DNA of 64,000 bases, taken from NCBI RefSeq assembly GCF_019649055.1, contig NW_026570222.1:1488001-1552000 (forward strand). The letters are read 5' to 3'. This DNA is from Paramacrobiotus metropolitanus. Lineage: Eukaryota; Tardigrada; Eutardigrada; Parachela; Macrobiotidae. This document shows, piece by piece, positions 48,271-61,764 of the stretch. Both the position numbers and the translations under genes were made by a program. Within the stretch, counting starts at the first letter, position 1; every line of letters starts with the position of its first letter. The notes under the pieces are model-generated. The model was not told where the DNA came from. It was given only the letters and a program-made list of their open reading frames with translations, and ran no database searches.

Positions 48271-51200
48271 CTAAAAAGTCAAAGAATGTAACTCGAAAAG
48301 CGTATTTATCAAATTAATATGTACGAGCTGTCCAACGCAACGATTAGTCAATTGAATATATTCTGACTTCAGATTGTCCAGTCCTTCACGTCCTTATATG
48401 GACATATAGGATATGGCGAAAGGTTAGGCGCTTATCGAACAATATGAGTATACAGCAAGTGACGTATTTTGATCACAATCCATACGTACTGACCCGCCAA
48501 TTAACTTGTTTGTTGCGGCAATTATCAGTCCGTGCATGCGGTGCTTATTCACTTATTATGGAAATCACTTACAATATAATTAATTTTAGTTCCCGAAGTA
48601 TTGTTACAATACGAGGACTATTACTTTTCAATGGTTGCTTACGGTTAACACTTAATAATTTTAAGAAATTAAAACAATAATTCCACAATAATAAAATTTG
48701 AAAAAGTTTCTCTGCATGCGATGTTCGTTCAGTTTAACAGTGGAGATCTAGTGCGGCAAAAACTACGATTGCCAACTTGCCTAGTCGCTAGTCGTGCTAC
48801 TCGCTAGTCTTTATTACGAGTAGAAGTATCGATAAAAGTATCATGAATCACAAGCAAGTTTGAAAACATTATATTGTAATTTGTCAGTAGTAATGCGCGT
48901 ACAGATCCAAAGCGATCAGGAAAACTCGGATAACCGTGAAGATGGATCATAAACAAAGAATTCAAAAACGTGCCCACATGCATACGAGATAATACGAGTA
49001 ATATATAGGTAATTCTGATGTACGAGTATATCTCGAAAGGATACTGATACATCGATACATACAAATATGTTGACGCAGAATGTTGAAGCTAGAAGGACTT
49101 TATCAATATGAATAAACGGAAAAACTCTGAATAAGACGATAGTCTACATTAATAATAACCCATGAAGGCATCCAAAATGCATGGTGATACAATACATCTA
49201 TACACATGTTATTAGGGCATGGAATTAACTGCGATTCTGTATTGATCCATCGTGTCCTGTGCTTGTTCCAAAGAGCGCAATAAAGTTTAACAATGCAATT
49301 TTTTGCTCAGCTCTTTTGTGTGCCGCTAGTGAACCTTGGTTGGGTTACCTGCGTAGCTGTTTATCAGCCAACAACAGCCATATACCATAAAAATTAATTT
49401 GAATTATACATGATAAATTTTTTAGTACATAAAGATACATTTCGCAGACACCAGTCAGTGTTTTTGGTTTGCAGCTTTCGGTCAGAACTTACCAAAGTAT
49501 AAATGTATATATAGGTATGTATCTCCGCTATATCTGTACTGCAGATACAGTGTCGCATGGAGAGCTTAAGAAATTTTCGTCGTGTTTTGTAAACGGTCCG
49601 ATTAGACCTGTCTTGGGGTAAGTGCTAAAAACGAGATTTGAATGGAAACATCCCTGCTGGGATCCTTGACTTTACACGTGCCTGGCGATAATCTGACTAC
49701 CTCATTAGGAAGCTAATTAAAGATGCTGCGTGGCGACATTATGTCAAATGAGAACTAGCGTACGAGCGTTATATAAGACGTAATAATTACGCAGTAAAAG
49801 CTATGCAACGGCTCACAAGTCAATCATAAGACGTGGACATATTTAAACTTCCCCAGCATGGTCGTTTATTGATAGCTATTTGTTGAGGTGGAATTGGCAT
49901 ATGACATAATTGCGTCAGTTTGGATATTGCGGACACCGGTCAAACAACAAAAATAATCAATAGGTACCGTTGTCAATTAATGTCTTTTTAGCATGAAATT
50001 CGGTTGTGAATGAATGGTACAAATTGGTGCCTGAATGCGACGCACACACTGTCCGCCAGAACGTCCATCCGGTTAACTACCATTCTCCACCCTGCACCCG
50101 CGGCAAAAAGCAGCCAGAAGCAGCACCATTGCACTGTGGGAATAAATTCTAAGACAAGGGCCCCGTCTTCGAGACGTTAACTATATGGGCTACGAGTGGT
50201 TTTTACAATTGTAATTATGTACCGATAGTAGCGCATCATTTGTCCACTGATTAGGGGTGCAGGACCGGTTCTCATTGATTCAAACGGCCAGTGTTGTATC
50301 GTTATTTCACACTTCACCAGATTCGCGTCCCCGCGCCGGGGCTAGGCCTGACCATCGTCCGCAGCGAAAAGGGCAGAGAAACGATTCATTGTTGCAGAAA
50401 CTTGCAGGCCACTTGTCTGCCCTCTTTAATAGTACTAGCTAGCCTGCCCTAACTGCCGTGCTGGAAATTATTGCTTTCATCGAATTTATTCAGTCATTTT
50501 ATGCGAATTCATTCATAAAATTTGGTACAATTTGAAACTAGCTATATATAGTTGACCATGCACCTTCGTATACCATTTGTACAACAAATTGGCACTGCTG
50601 CATATATGCGCGCAATGATACAAATGTTGGACGCAAAAACCCGGCGAGACAACCGGTGAAACAGAAAGAATCTGGTACGGTAAATCAAACCGTACGGTAA
50701 ATGATGAAAATCAAACCGCCACAGTACAGCATGTGGGTATTATTGATTGATGTGAGACAAGCAGCGCATAATTGATAATTCGATCACCCCGTGCCAGCTG
50801 TTTAATCAAGGGGAAGGGGTGTTAATCTGTTTTTTGTCTCTTATCTTTTGCCCCACCGCACACAGATGCCGTAATAACGTGAATGTCAGATTTCTAATAC
50901 AGCCATGCTCTGCATCTCTGGTTTATGCAAGATCAAATGGATAGGTAAAACATGTACAATACTTATATAAAAGAGATGCCTATCTACCTTAAAACTGACA
51001 AGGATGAAGGCATGCTGGATAGATTTATCTTAATAAACTACTTACATGACAGCTGCTTGCACAGTGGTTGATGCCGATATTGCAGTATAATGAATCAAGC
51101 GTTCCTAATAATTCATGATCATGACTTTTTATGGGTAGTTGTGCCTGCATCTCAATCAGCTGGTATCAAGGAATACGTTTCATCAAGTTTTACTTCTTCG

Positions 51201-54200
51201 GTGGGTTGGCAATGCATATGCTATAAAAGCCATGCTACCCCATGAAAAAGATCGCGTCAGTGCAAAGTGGACAATCAAGTTGACACGTGGCACGGTAACA
51301 CCGAATACGATTGCTGCCACTTCTGTTTTGCGACTACAGACTATACGTACTTAAAATTAAGCTATTATCAGGATAGAAATACAATGAATAAATTACTTGG
51401 CAAAAATAATATTTCAGAAGAGTGAAAAGTTTTGTCCAAGGCGAAAACATGAACCGAACTGTGATAGCTATCCACACTTTGTGCGCTCGGCATTCGAATC
51501 GTGTCCTTTGCTTTGCTAACAACAATTCAAGGAACAATTGACGCCGTAACTTTCCTATTACGATTACATACCGTTTATTCTATGACGTATCTTCCTAACG
51601 ACTTCAATGCTTGAAAGATATAAAAATTACCTAATTCTGAGCAAAGCCGTTTGTTGATAATTCGGACTAGGCACGAAGGAAATGATCAATAAGACGCTGT
51701 GTTAAGTAAGAATGAACCAGGGTGGAGTCATACAGTATCTGAATGAAAAGTCAAAACAGATTAATTTAACTTTGTCAGGATTTATCATCCCTGATAAGCC
51801 GCTTATCCAGCTTTGAATCAATAAAAACCTCCTTTATCTTCTTACTCGCAACATAGTCCCATACCATAATATCCTTGACCATTATCCATCGGCTGATAAT
51901 CGCAAGCGAACTGGATTAAAAGATAAACAGATACCGGTATCGTCTGTTTTCGTATGGATCATACGAGACCTTTCCCAAAAATATCCATTACAATTTTAAG
52001 GCAGCCAATTCTAGACAGTTTAATTGCAGCAGAGATAGCTGTTGTTCAACACGTATCTCGACTGCAGCAATAAGATATCTGCCCATGCTGAGTTATGCAG
52101 ATTTAAAAAAACGAAATAGTTCGGTTCCGGAGAGGCCTAGAACTAGACATACTGTTGGTTTAATTACGTACTGAATCTGGCCATGTGAGAAGATTTTCCC
52201 TGTTTTAATGAAAGGACAAATGATGCAGCAGCAAGTGAACTACAAAATTATGCGATACTGGCCCGTAAACCAAACCGTCCTTCATACAGGATGACAGTTC
52301 CGGACTACATGAAATCTTTGAATGAATTTCAATTAATCTGTTTTGTATTCCAGATCAACCACGAGCTGCACACACCAAATGCATGGCTGTCGGATGCATT
52401 GCTAATAAATGTCAATGAAATGCGATCAACAGTGCACACAGATTTTAATATACACATTTTTTGGCGGTCGCCGGTTCCAGCGACGGTCTGCACTTTGACG
52501 ATGTTCACACTCCACTCACCGCTGATATAAGAATGTTATGAATTGTTTCCCCATTGAAAATTAAAAATCGTGTATAAATGAGCAAAATATTAACTAAAGA
52601 AGTGCTCTAATGCTCGCATATACAGGAAATAAAAAAATCCTAAAGGAGTTGACTCTTGGCACGGTGTGACCTGATGGTGAGGTCACTAAATTTCAATTAT
52701 GCCTTACGTACAATGTCAGAAAGACATTCTCTGATTTGAAAAGATTTTTCCTTTTGCACTAATAGGTTGTGCTTAAAGCAGCACTTACATTGTTAGAAGT
52801 AAATTGCAAGACAGAGTTAATTACCACACAAAGGCAAGCACACAGCTTACTCTCGTTCATACAATATAAACAAGTGACTTCATTACCGTTTGATAAGCAG
52901 AACAATAGTCTACATCCATAATCCTCCTCCTTGACTGTCTCTTTCCAAAAGGTGAAGATGGACTCTTGCGCTTGCTGTGTAGTCTGAACGATCACTTAGA
53001 CGAGTCCTCAGGTTTGCCGCTTAACAAATTTTCGAGCTGCACCACTCGAAAGCTGCTGGAATTTGGTGAAATGTATTGGGGCATTAACGGGATAGCTTCA
53101 GCATGTATTGGTCAAGCGATATCATACCATCAGATGCTAACGCTTCCATGAATGAATGAAAGTTTCAAATTTTAGACCAAGCCGGACAGTAGGAAAGTAA
53201 ACACAGAGGTTATATATATCCCGGGTTGGGTTCGGTTGACATAAGACTATGTATGCATTGTTTGACCAGGGAAATCCAACACAACCAAGCCTTCATTCCC
53301 ACATAGCATACAACTTTAATTTTATACCAATAAAAGTGCCCTTTCTCGCTTCGGATCGCAGACTATAATATCATCCATAAACCAGGTCTCGTTTCGCTCT
53401 CCGTTCTCAATGGAATTAGAGAACTAATAGAGCAATCGCCCCTTCTCTATCATTGTTGATCAAATTGAGCTGGGATTGACCAATGGCCAGTGTATAAAGG
53501 CGGTAATGCAGCAGGCAGAAGGGGTACGAATTCCGGTCGACTAGTGTGCGCAGTGCACAAGCTGTAATCAGAAAGTTTACAGGGAACGAATTTACTTGTG
53601 CATGTACTGTTACAGCGAACCACTTCTTTGAACCAACGTCTTTAGAGTAAGTAACATTAAATACTGAATAATTACTGATGACGCTAAATAATAGCATTAG
53701 TTCGTGCTAAGTTTTGTTCTGATATTGCATTAACTGATAAAGCATCTTTTTATTGATGATCACTTCCGTTGCTTGCATGCAAAAGATTAAAATAATTAAG
53801 CGGCTACAAATACAATAACTACTTCTACAGAAGTACTCGTACTGTTCGAACTCCGCAATAACTTTAACCCGGCAGCGTCTGCTAGGTGCAAAAAGCACCA
53901 CTAAAGTTCCTTAATTTTTGCCAAACCAGAATAGTCGATATTATTGCAACTATGTATGCATGCGATAGAGCAAAGATTGCTCTTTGCACACAGTATTTTT
54001 GTTTTTTGTTGAAACGCACTAAAAAACAGCCACAGTGCTTAAAAAACACTACAAAATTTAAGAAAAGTTCTACGAAGTGTATATAAATCAGCGATTATGC
54101 CAGAAGACTGATATTAAATTAGTATCAACTTCATAATAACATCTCCAAGCTCCAGTTATCCAAAAAATTTTACAGCTCCGATGTAAAAAACAATGAATTT

Positions 54201-55506
54201 TCAAAAACAGCTGGTGCAAATTGCACCACTTGGGCATTGCCGGGTAGCAGTAAAGTGCTGCCTGAACAGGCAGAGTGATCCGAGCCGCATACTAATATGA
54301 CGCAGCCGTTGCTCGCTTATGAATAGTTCATACCTCTGGCAGTTAGCTGATCGATTAACAAAACAAATGAGGACACCTAATTGATTCTATGATTCAAAAC
54401 AGCAGTAGAAAATCGTTTTCCTGATTATATTTTAATGTTTTCTTCGAGTGAAATAGGAACAATAACAATAAAAAGACGTTGTGGTCGAACAGCCAGTCAA
54501 CAATATGGCTGACCGTGCCTTCAAATTTTAAACTACTGCAGCAAAAATTTTGAAAAAATTAATTTTAGTTCATTATATTATTGTTATTCTATGGTATGAA
54601 TTTCAACTTCGACAAAAAACTCATTGATACCCCGGGCACTGCCAGGTTAAAGTCGTCTGTTCGGCTGTGCATTGCATTATTGTGCGCATTGCATAATTGA
54701 GCCTATTGACACACGATAGTAAGAAGCTGGTTTGTTTTGTAGTATTTAAATATATTTACGTATACCAACTCAGAACTCTTATAATTCGAGATGCGAAAAA
54801 CAAGCCCGACAGATTTCAGCAAATTTCACAAATCAAGATCAAATGGGCTATACAGCTTTTTTGTGTGCATAATAATACGTCTGATAGTGTGATGGTGATT
54901 ACCGTGTTTGTTCTCGTTTCATTAATACGAGTAGTGACGCACATAATCTTTTTGTTCATAGAATTGGCAACGCGAGTAACTTCTTCCTAGCTAAAAGATT
55001 TTTCCTTGGTTTACAAAAGCGGCATAATTAAGATGCAGCGTGTCAGTGACCACTTATCGCTGGCCGTCATCGACGGGGATGTGGACAGCGGCTAACCTTA
55101 AATTTTAATGAAGGGATTCGCCGAACAGTCAACAGACTAGCTACGAGTATATCGGTTACAACGTAAAGTAATCCTGGCTATGACAATAATTTCCCATCGT
55201 ATTCTATTATAGATTTCATAATCAAAATCTTCCAAAACAAGATCAAAGAGCAAAATCAGCATAGGCAAAGTCATAATTATTTTCTGATCAAAATTAAACA
55301 TGACAACTGATTAAAAAATTACATAACAATAGCAACTATTCCAAGCACGTGCCCGTTTAACACAAGAAAATGGCGGTAATTTTTAGTGGTAACTGGTAAA
55401 GAACGTGTTATAACAATTGGCGATAAAAAACTTCTTCATTAGAGTTTTACAGAATACAAAACCATCCAACGCTTCTTAAGTACATATAACTCATAAGTAT
55501 GGCTTA
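48271..55506. other. Gene-poor stretch of 7.2 kb
   Basis: I find no coding exon I can support. Its right-hand side is 3' of the ADAR-like gene and its left-hand side should hold the ETS 5' untranslated exon and promoter. A locally GC-rich segment at about 50040-50460 (with CCCCGCGCCGGGG near 50330) could be an untranslated exon or promoter. TACGAGTA octamers occur at 48815, 48993, 49021, 53834, 54926 and 55142. No tRNA gene was recognised. Confidence 0.5.
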
Positions 55507-58068
55507 TTAAATTGCTCCTTGGAGGTCGAGCCCAAACGCTTCCTCCTCGTCACAGTGCGGAATCCATGCTCCTAACCCCGCATCCTGAACCGTTTTACGA
55601 AATCCACAAACAATCTCCCTGTAGCTCTCACTACTGCTTTTAGCCAAACCATAAATTACTGAATGTTCGTTCGATTGGAATCCAGCTGGTGGCGTCACAC
55701 CTTTATCTTTCATGAGAGCCACAACCTTCATAAACGATGCTCCAGCGTTACCTTTGCTTATCTCTGCTGTCGTCCCTGCCGCCGGCTGACCCATCGTGGT
55801 TTCCAGAAAAATTTCCCGCCCACCAGAACTTTCCGAATCGGTATGCCACACAAATCCTTTCAATGGAATGGTGTCTTTCAAACTGAAGCGTTCCTTTACA
55901 GGGGGACAGTGAATGATTTCAGGACATTTGGAAGACGCTGCAGTATCGTTCGGGAAAGTGCTCTGTAGGCGGCCGTAAAGTCCCTCAGCCATAATGGGCA
56001 AATCCATATCCTCTGCTACGGACACCGTCTGCAGAAAGATGGCACGACAGAAGCACGACGCCAGCGCTCCCTGTATACCCACAACCAATTTCTTCATCAG
56101 TTTATCCGAAGCTGACATGATGCGCAGTTTTTCGTGCCCATCAGTTATATCCCAAAACGAATGCAGACCAACGTCTTCGGGTACGGTGTGGACATTACCA
56201 GAAACGATTTCCCCGTCGATATAATGGAGTTTTTTGTCGGTAACCGCAGGCTCATTTTTGGCAAGCAGAGTACACGATCCCGAGGGATATCGTGAGAGAA
56301 ACAGGTGGAAACCAATGCCCGGCTTCAACACCAGCAGCCCGTTTTCGCCAGGTCCACTGAAGATTGTTTCCTCGTTTTTATAATACGCTGCAATCTGATC
56401 CAGCAGAATTTTCTTGACAGCTCGCAACACTAAAATTTCGGCTTGGCAATCTTTGATATTTCGGCCTCGCGGATTCAAGTGTTTTCGATAAATTATCGAC
56501 GAACCAGTAGCCAGTGCGACTGGGGTCATTTTACGGTCAGCAGACATACAGACAGCGGCCATGGTCGGCGGATGAATGTAATTACTCCAAACCGTTCCAG
56601 CGTGTTTCAGGGATATATCGCTCAATATTTGAATTACAGCGGAATAGATCTCACTTGCTAAGTGGCGCGGATCTTGAATGGTGGCGCTTTCCACCTGCAA
56701 GTCTGCTAAACGCAGACATAATCACACCAATACATATCAAAAATCGCATCGATTAAAGAAATAATTTGCAAAAGCTCTATGTAACGGCAGTCTCCAGCTG
56801 CTCCAAAAAAATTGCGCTGACTGTCCATAATCTTAAATTTTAAAAACTATTGTTTCGGCGCAAACACAACCGCGTCAGTTGGCGGCTCCTTTGGTGCAAA
56901 ATAAAAACATTGGCATTTAATAAAGGTTATAAAACAGAAGAAATTTTGATATACATACGAAATTAAAAATTCAACAGAAATGAGGAGTATAGATGCAAGA
57001 GCAGTTTACAATATTTGCACCCAACTTACCATGAGGCTCAATGGAGCGAGTCGTAATTCTTCGCCAAACCGCAGGAAGAACGTCCACAAGCCAATTGAGC
57101 GCTTCGCAGGCCACCATTTGCTTTGCAACCTTTTTACTATGGCTTCGCGCGAAGAAAGCCTCCTCAAAGAAATTCAGCTTCACTACAAAGCTTGAACTGC
57201 GCTTTCGTTGACGAAACACACTATCTTGATCCGATTCGAAGGGCTGGTGAGGATCCCAATCAACAAACTCATGCGGGAATTTCAAAGCATCTGCGATTCG
57301 CAGCACCAGTCCGATAGGATTTGTCATGGATTTCGGAGATTTTGCTTCGCCCAACAGCTGTTCTAATGCAGATAATTTTTCATCATTTAAAGAACTTAAC
57401 AGTTCCGATAAACGGGCCACCGTAAGTGGATTCGTTGGAACTGCCGGAGCGCGATACAGCAGCGTATTTTTTGCGCTTTCGTATTGGGGCAATTCTGGAG
57501 AATCCTTCTGGGCTGGCTGCAACGTCGCTTCTTCAACCGGTTCTTCCAGATTATCTTTAGTTTCAGATTTTATTACACCAACAGCATCCTCAGATGCAGA
57601 TGATGATGCTGGGCAGGTCGCTTCGGCCGTCTCGGATTTGGACAACGATAACAGTGCATCCACAGCTTTGCGTGCCGCACACTCCTTGGCCTGCTTTTTT
57701 GACCTGCCTTCGCCTTCATACACCACTCCGTCCAATTCCAAACGTATTCGAAAGTTGGCCAGGTGAGTGGGTCCTTCGGAAGTCGCTTCGGAAAAAGCTG
57801 CTGACAGTTGCATTTCATTTAGAATCGAGATGGGGTTCTTCTCGGGTGCGTATGCGCGGAGGAACTTCGCCACTATAGAAAGCGGTTCATCACTCTCGGT
57901 CTTGCGTTTTTTCGCTCTCGGTTTCGGGAGGTCTTCGGATGGTCCCCTTTTCAACGGCGCTTGGGCGCACACGCCTTGGTAGCCATCCTGCGGAGGATCA
58001 TCGAATGTGTCCACACTGAAATCCACCACGCTAACGTGTCCATCCGTTTGCATCGCTACAGACGCCAT
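55507..58068 (-). CDS. ADAR-family protein with two dsRBDs and an inactive deaminase domain
   Basis: Two exons, 57030-58068 and 55507-56705, join in phase to encode 745 residues. Two double-stranded RNA-binding domains are visible: residues about 78-145 (NPISILNEM through SKKQAKECAARKAVDALL) and about 251-327 (NPIGLVLRIADAL through HSKKVAKQMVACEALNWL). Residues about 350-745 match the ADAR deaminase domain throughout, including LRIMSASDKL, VVGIQGAL and AGLGAWI near the end. The zinc ligands are gone: HAE is QAE (codon at 56443-56445), PCGD is PSGS (56281-56283) and SCSDK is SASDK (56110-56112). It therefore should bind dsRNA but not deaminate adenosine. Worm ADR-1 and the ADAD proteins are deaminase-dead relatives. 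The start MASVAMQTDG is the first in-frame ATG. Confidence 0.93.
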
Positions 58069-58848
58069 TGCTTCACAGTAATACCTTCCCACACATCGAA
58101 CACAAACAGTACGAGTACGGGAAGCGCCGCCAAAAATAAATGTTTCGGACGTTTCGAATAACTGTTGTACGTTAGCAGGTTGTCGACACCTGTGCACATT
58201 TCAAAAACGACTGACAGATATGCCGAAAAAAACTTATTGTGAGCTTTATTTCGAACTGTCGAAATTTAGTAATTTTTATTATTGTCAGTAGATTCATGTG
58301 ACGTGCATTGCCGGGCGGTCAAGAACGAAAACCCTTTCCGAAGTTGTAGGCACGCACTTGAGTGCCCACTATCGACATCTGTGTCCGGAATGCGAGTATC
58401 GAAGGTTGTCCAAAAACATTTCCAGCAGCAAATTTTAAGCCAACTTATATGTACTAATTCAAACGTCAATTAAACGAATCAAACATGCAAGGACAACTTC
58501 TCACAGTATGAAGTTTGAATTACACAACTTTTACCAGCCTTCGCGGAAAGCTGTCTCGAAACTTTTTTAATTGTTTTCATCGGTTTTGGGGTAAAACTCC
58601 ATTCACAAAAACGTTTGAAACCTTTACAAACTGAGCCGACTAGCTACAGACAGGATTCACATGACGTCTTCAGCACAAAAAACGCACTCATACAACTCTG
58701 TACAGGGATAAGGGAATGCGGTAAAAATTAATTCACCTGACCCTAAAATGCAGCATGTATTAAGTTCTTACACAATCTCAAGTATACGAGTACCGTAACC
58801 ATACAGTGTGAGTTATCTCAATATGACTGCATAATACTTCTGCGGTAA
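58069..58848. other. Spacer between ADAR-like gene start and atlastin end
   Basis: Both flanking genes are on the minus strand, so this 0.8 kb should hold the ADAR-like 5' untranslated region and promoter. The frame stays open upstream of the chosen ATG to 58197, but without another ATG. TACGAGTA octamers lie at 58110 and 58785. Confidence 0.45.
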
Positions 58849-61764
58849 TCAGCGTTGTTTGGATGCCGGTCGGTATCCTTTATCAGCACCACTCATCATC
58901 TTCCCGGCATTAACTGTAACATTGCCCACATTGACCATATGCTGATACTGTGGATAAGCTGTCGCCATTCTTTGACCAGCCTGTTGTGTCAAAGGACTCA
59001 AGACCTACAAAACAATTCGATTTCAGACTACGCTGGAAATTAGCACAGGAATATTGTGGATTTATCAGGAATCAGCAACGCGACAATCCATTTAAAACGA
59101 TGTAAAATACAAAAAAGTGACACGATTAGAACAAAAACACTCACGTTTTCCCAAATCCAAGTTGCAACTTCGTCGATTGCTTGACCAACTTCGCGCGCAC
59201 TACCCGTCAGGCGGCACACTCCCCAAGTAACCACAGCCGTAATGACAACACCCATAACCAGTGCGAAGAAATTGGCATAACGAAGCAATCCAATCAGGTC
59301 CAAAAATCCCGAAATCACATACAATACCACAATGACCACGAACAAGGTCGCCGGTGTTCGGAAGGAACTAAAGAAGTTTTTGCTTTCGTTGTGCTTCATA
59401 AACGATCCGTATGCTGCGAACAGTTCGTCCTCCAATTTCTTGAGATAGCTAGCGCTGAATTCATCACCGCCCATTTTCGGGATATCCTTGAATCTCTGCA
59501 CAGCCGCACCCTGTATCAAGGTATGCTCATGTTCCAAGCTCTGGGGATTAAGGTAAGGCTGTTCCCCACCACAGATCTGTAAACATCCATACCATCAACA
59601 ACTGCTATTCACTTGCAAATCGCTTTAGAGTGACCAAACCAGTTAATACTCACAGCTTCCATCCGCTCCATATACAACTCTCTAGCAGCATTCACAGCGG
59701 ACAAATTATTTGCTTCAGCTGTCGCCTGTATCAAATCCATACACTTCGTAAATAAGTCGGGTGGCAATAATATTTACAACGCACCTCTAACATGGATTTC
59801 GGTTCAGGGAGTGTATCACTTTGATAGATTTTAATGTAGGACTGCAAAAAATCACAGTAAAACAAACAGAAACTCTCGGGCGAAATATTTCAGCCAACCT
59901 TAAAATATTCCAAAAGTTCGCGACCAGTAATTTTCTGGCCATTAATTTCTTTGGGCACCAAATAAGCTTGACTCAGAACTAAAGGCATCAATTCGACCAA
60001 ACACCGCTTGAAGTCCGCTTCAATGTCTGCATTTAAAAACGGTACGTGAAAGCACAGCATCGATTTGAAATTAATTAAAACATCAAATAACCTGATAATC
60101 GACCATCGAACTTCGGATTCGTAGCAACTCTTAATCCAGGATGGGGCATTAGGAAGCACTGAATTTTGTCAAAGCAAGATCTGATATGCCGTCGTAATTG
60201 TTGCAGTTCAGGATGCTGCCGATCAGATATCTACCACATAATATCCACTATCAATCAGCAGAATTAACACCACCGGCCCACGGTTATTATACCTGCAGTC
60301 GCTTTTCCAGAAGCTCTTGCCCTCCCTTAATTCCGTAATCACTTTCGTAAGGGAAGCTCCAGTCACGCACTAGGAATATCAACTCCTGAAATGGTTTCGC
60401 AGTGCTTTTCTCCATAGCCAAACGGCCGTATTCCGTGAACAGCTGGAGATGCTGCAAGTCATCTTCCTGGATGTTCGCAGACAGATTATACATCTACAAA
60501 AAAATTCTGATTTCACAAATCACGAAAAACTAGCAGACTTATGACCACTGGCAGACCTGCACGGAACTGATCATGGTGCTCAAAGCAAATACAGTGGCAC
60601 AGTCTTTGACAGTTGATTCCGTATCGAAGGCACCCTGAGTATCCATTATGAGCACTACAACTTCTTCGCCGTTCGGTAACTTCCGAAAGAACGGCTCATT
60701 CCAGAGAAGAATTCCTGTTGTGTCCCGTTCCGATCCGCCTCTCCAGTGGAAACCAGTTAACGCTTGGTTTTCATTTCCCAGCCAACTACCACTTCGTAAT
60801 TCCTGCGAAGAAATGTTCCGAATAGGAACAGACTGGTGGAACGTGCAAGGTTACCATACTCCATCCAAATATCACATCACAAGCGCTTTACGATAAACTA
60901 TTACAGTAATTATCGAGCCTCACAAACTCAGACGCAGCGAAAAGTGTAGACTGTAGATTTTAGAACGCAAACAGCCGGGATGAAACACAGACATTGGTAT
61001 AAAAACGTTTTCAGCAATGAAGGTGCAAACGATTAATAAAACAGCAAATTTGAAATTTCTCGTCATTCACCAACCAAGCTGGTAAGAATGTCTTCAATGT
61101 CATAATTAAGCTGTTTTTGTTTCTAACTAATTATTTAAAATTAATAATATTGCACGAAAAGTGTTTGTGAAATTTACTCGTATTTTAGTCAAATCGAAGG
61201 TTGACTTATACTTTAGTAGGCAATAGTCAATAAAATGACTGTGAAGCAAACTGTTACGTCTTATGGGCTACGAGTTAACTAAAAGGATTAATTAAGGAAT
61301 TATAATTGTTCCGCTATATATTAACACGATTACGAGCTCTTACGATTAACCCTTAACGAAATGAAAGCTGCTCAGCGCGCACTTACTTCTTCTGAAAGGC
61401 GTTCCCCTGCTCTTAAGAAGCGGAGCATGAAATCAAGAAGGAAGCTTTTTCCTTTCCGAAACGCTCCGGCGACGGAGATCAAGACAATCCTTTTGTTCAC
61501 CACATCCTTGCGCAAGAGCAAATCGCTAAGCGCTTCCTCGTCCAAGGCGAACGTATGGTCATCTTGAGCGATGACAATCTGCAACGGAGCAGGTCCAGAC
61601 ACTTCCTCATCCACAAGCGACGGCATTTCCGTAATGAGTGCGAGTAATTCCTCGTAATTGGCCTTCACACCTAAACCACAAAAATGGAAGTTCTGGTGTG
61701 CAGCATACGAATTCCCAGTTTCTAATTCAATGTGATCAGCCAACGACATAGTATCTTCCGTCAT
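58849..61764 (-). CDS. atl: Atlastin, dynamin-like GTPase for ER membrane fusion
   Basis: Atlastin tethers and fuses endoplasmic reticulum tubules by GTP-driven dimerisation. Nine exons join in phase: 61387-61764, 60557-60802, 60293-60493, 60092-60230, 59899-60026, 59785-59841, 59654-59725, 59145-59576 and 58849-59004, giving 602 residues. Landmarks are the P-loop GAFRKGKS, switch region [16 protein letters not shown], the RD motif in [11 protein letters not shown], the middle-domain segment [37 protein letters not shown], and two closely spaced membrane helices ([20 protein letters not shown] and [18 protein letters not shown]). The last exon encodes a cytoplasmic tail ([19 protein letters not shown]) ending KQR. 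The donor at 60556 reads GTCTGC, which is unusual. The N-terminal 45 residues are the least certain, since an acceptor-like TTTAG lies inside that exon near 61673. Confidence 0.95.

Noticed and set aside
59040-59144. Stop at 59040 as the normal end of atlastin
   Set aside because: A consensus donor precedes it and the exon at 58849-59004 supplies a proper in-phase tail, so the read-through is treated as a possible isoform only.
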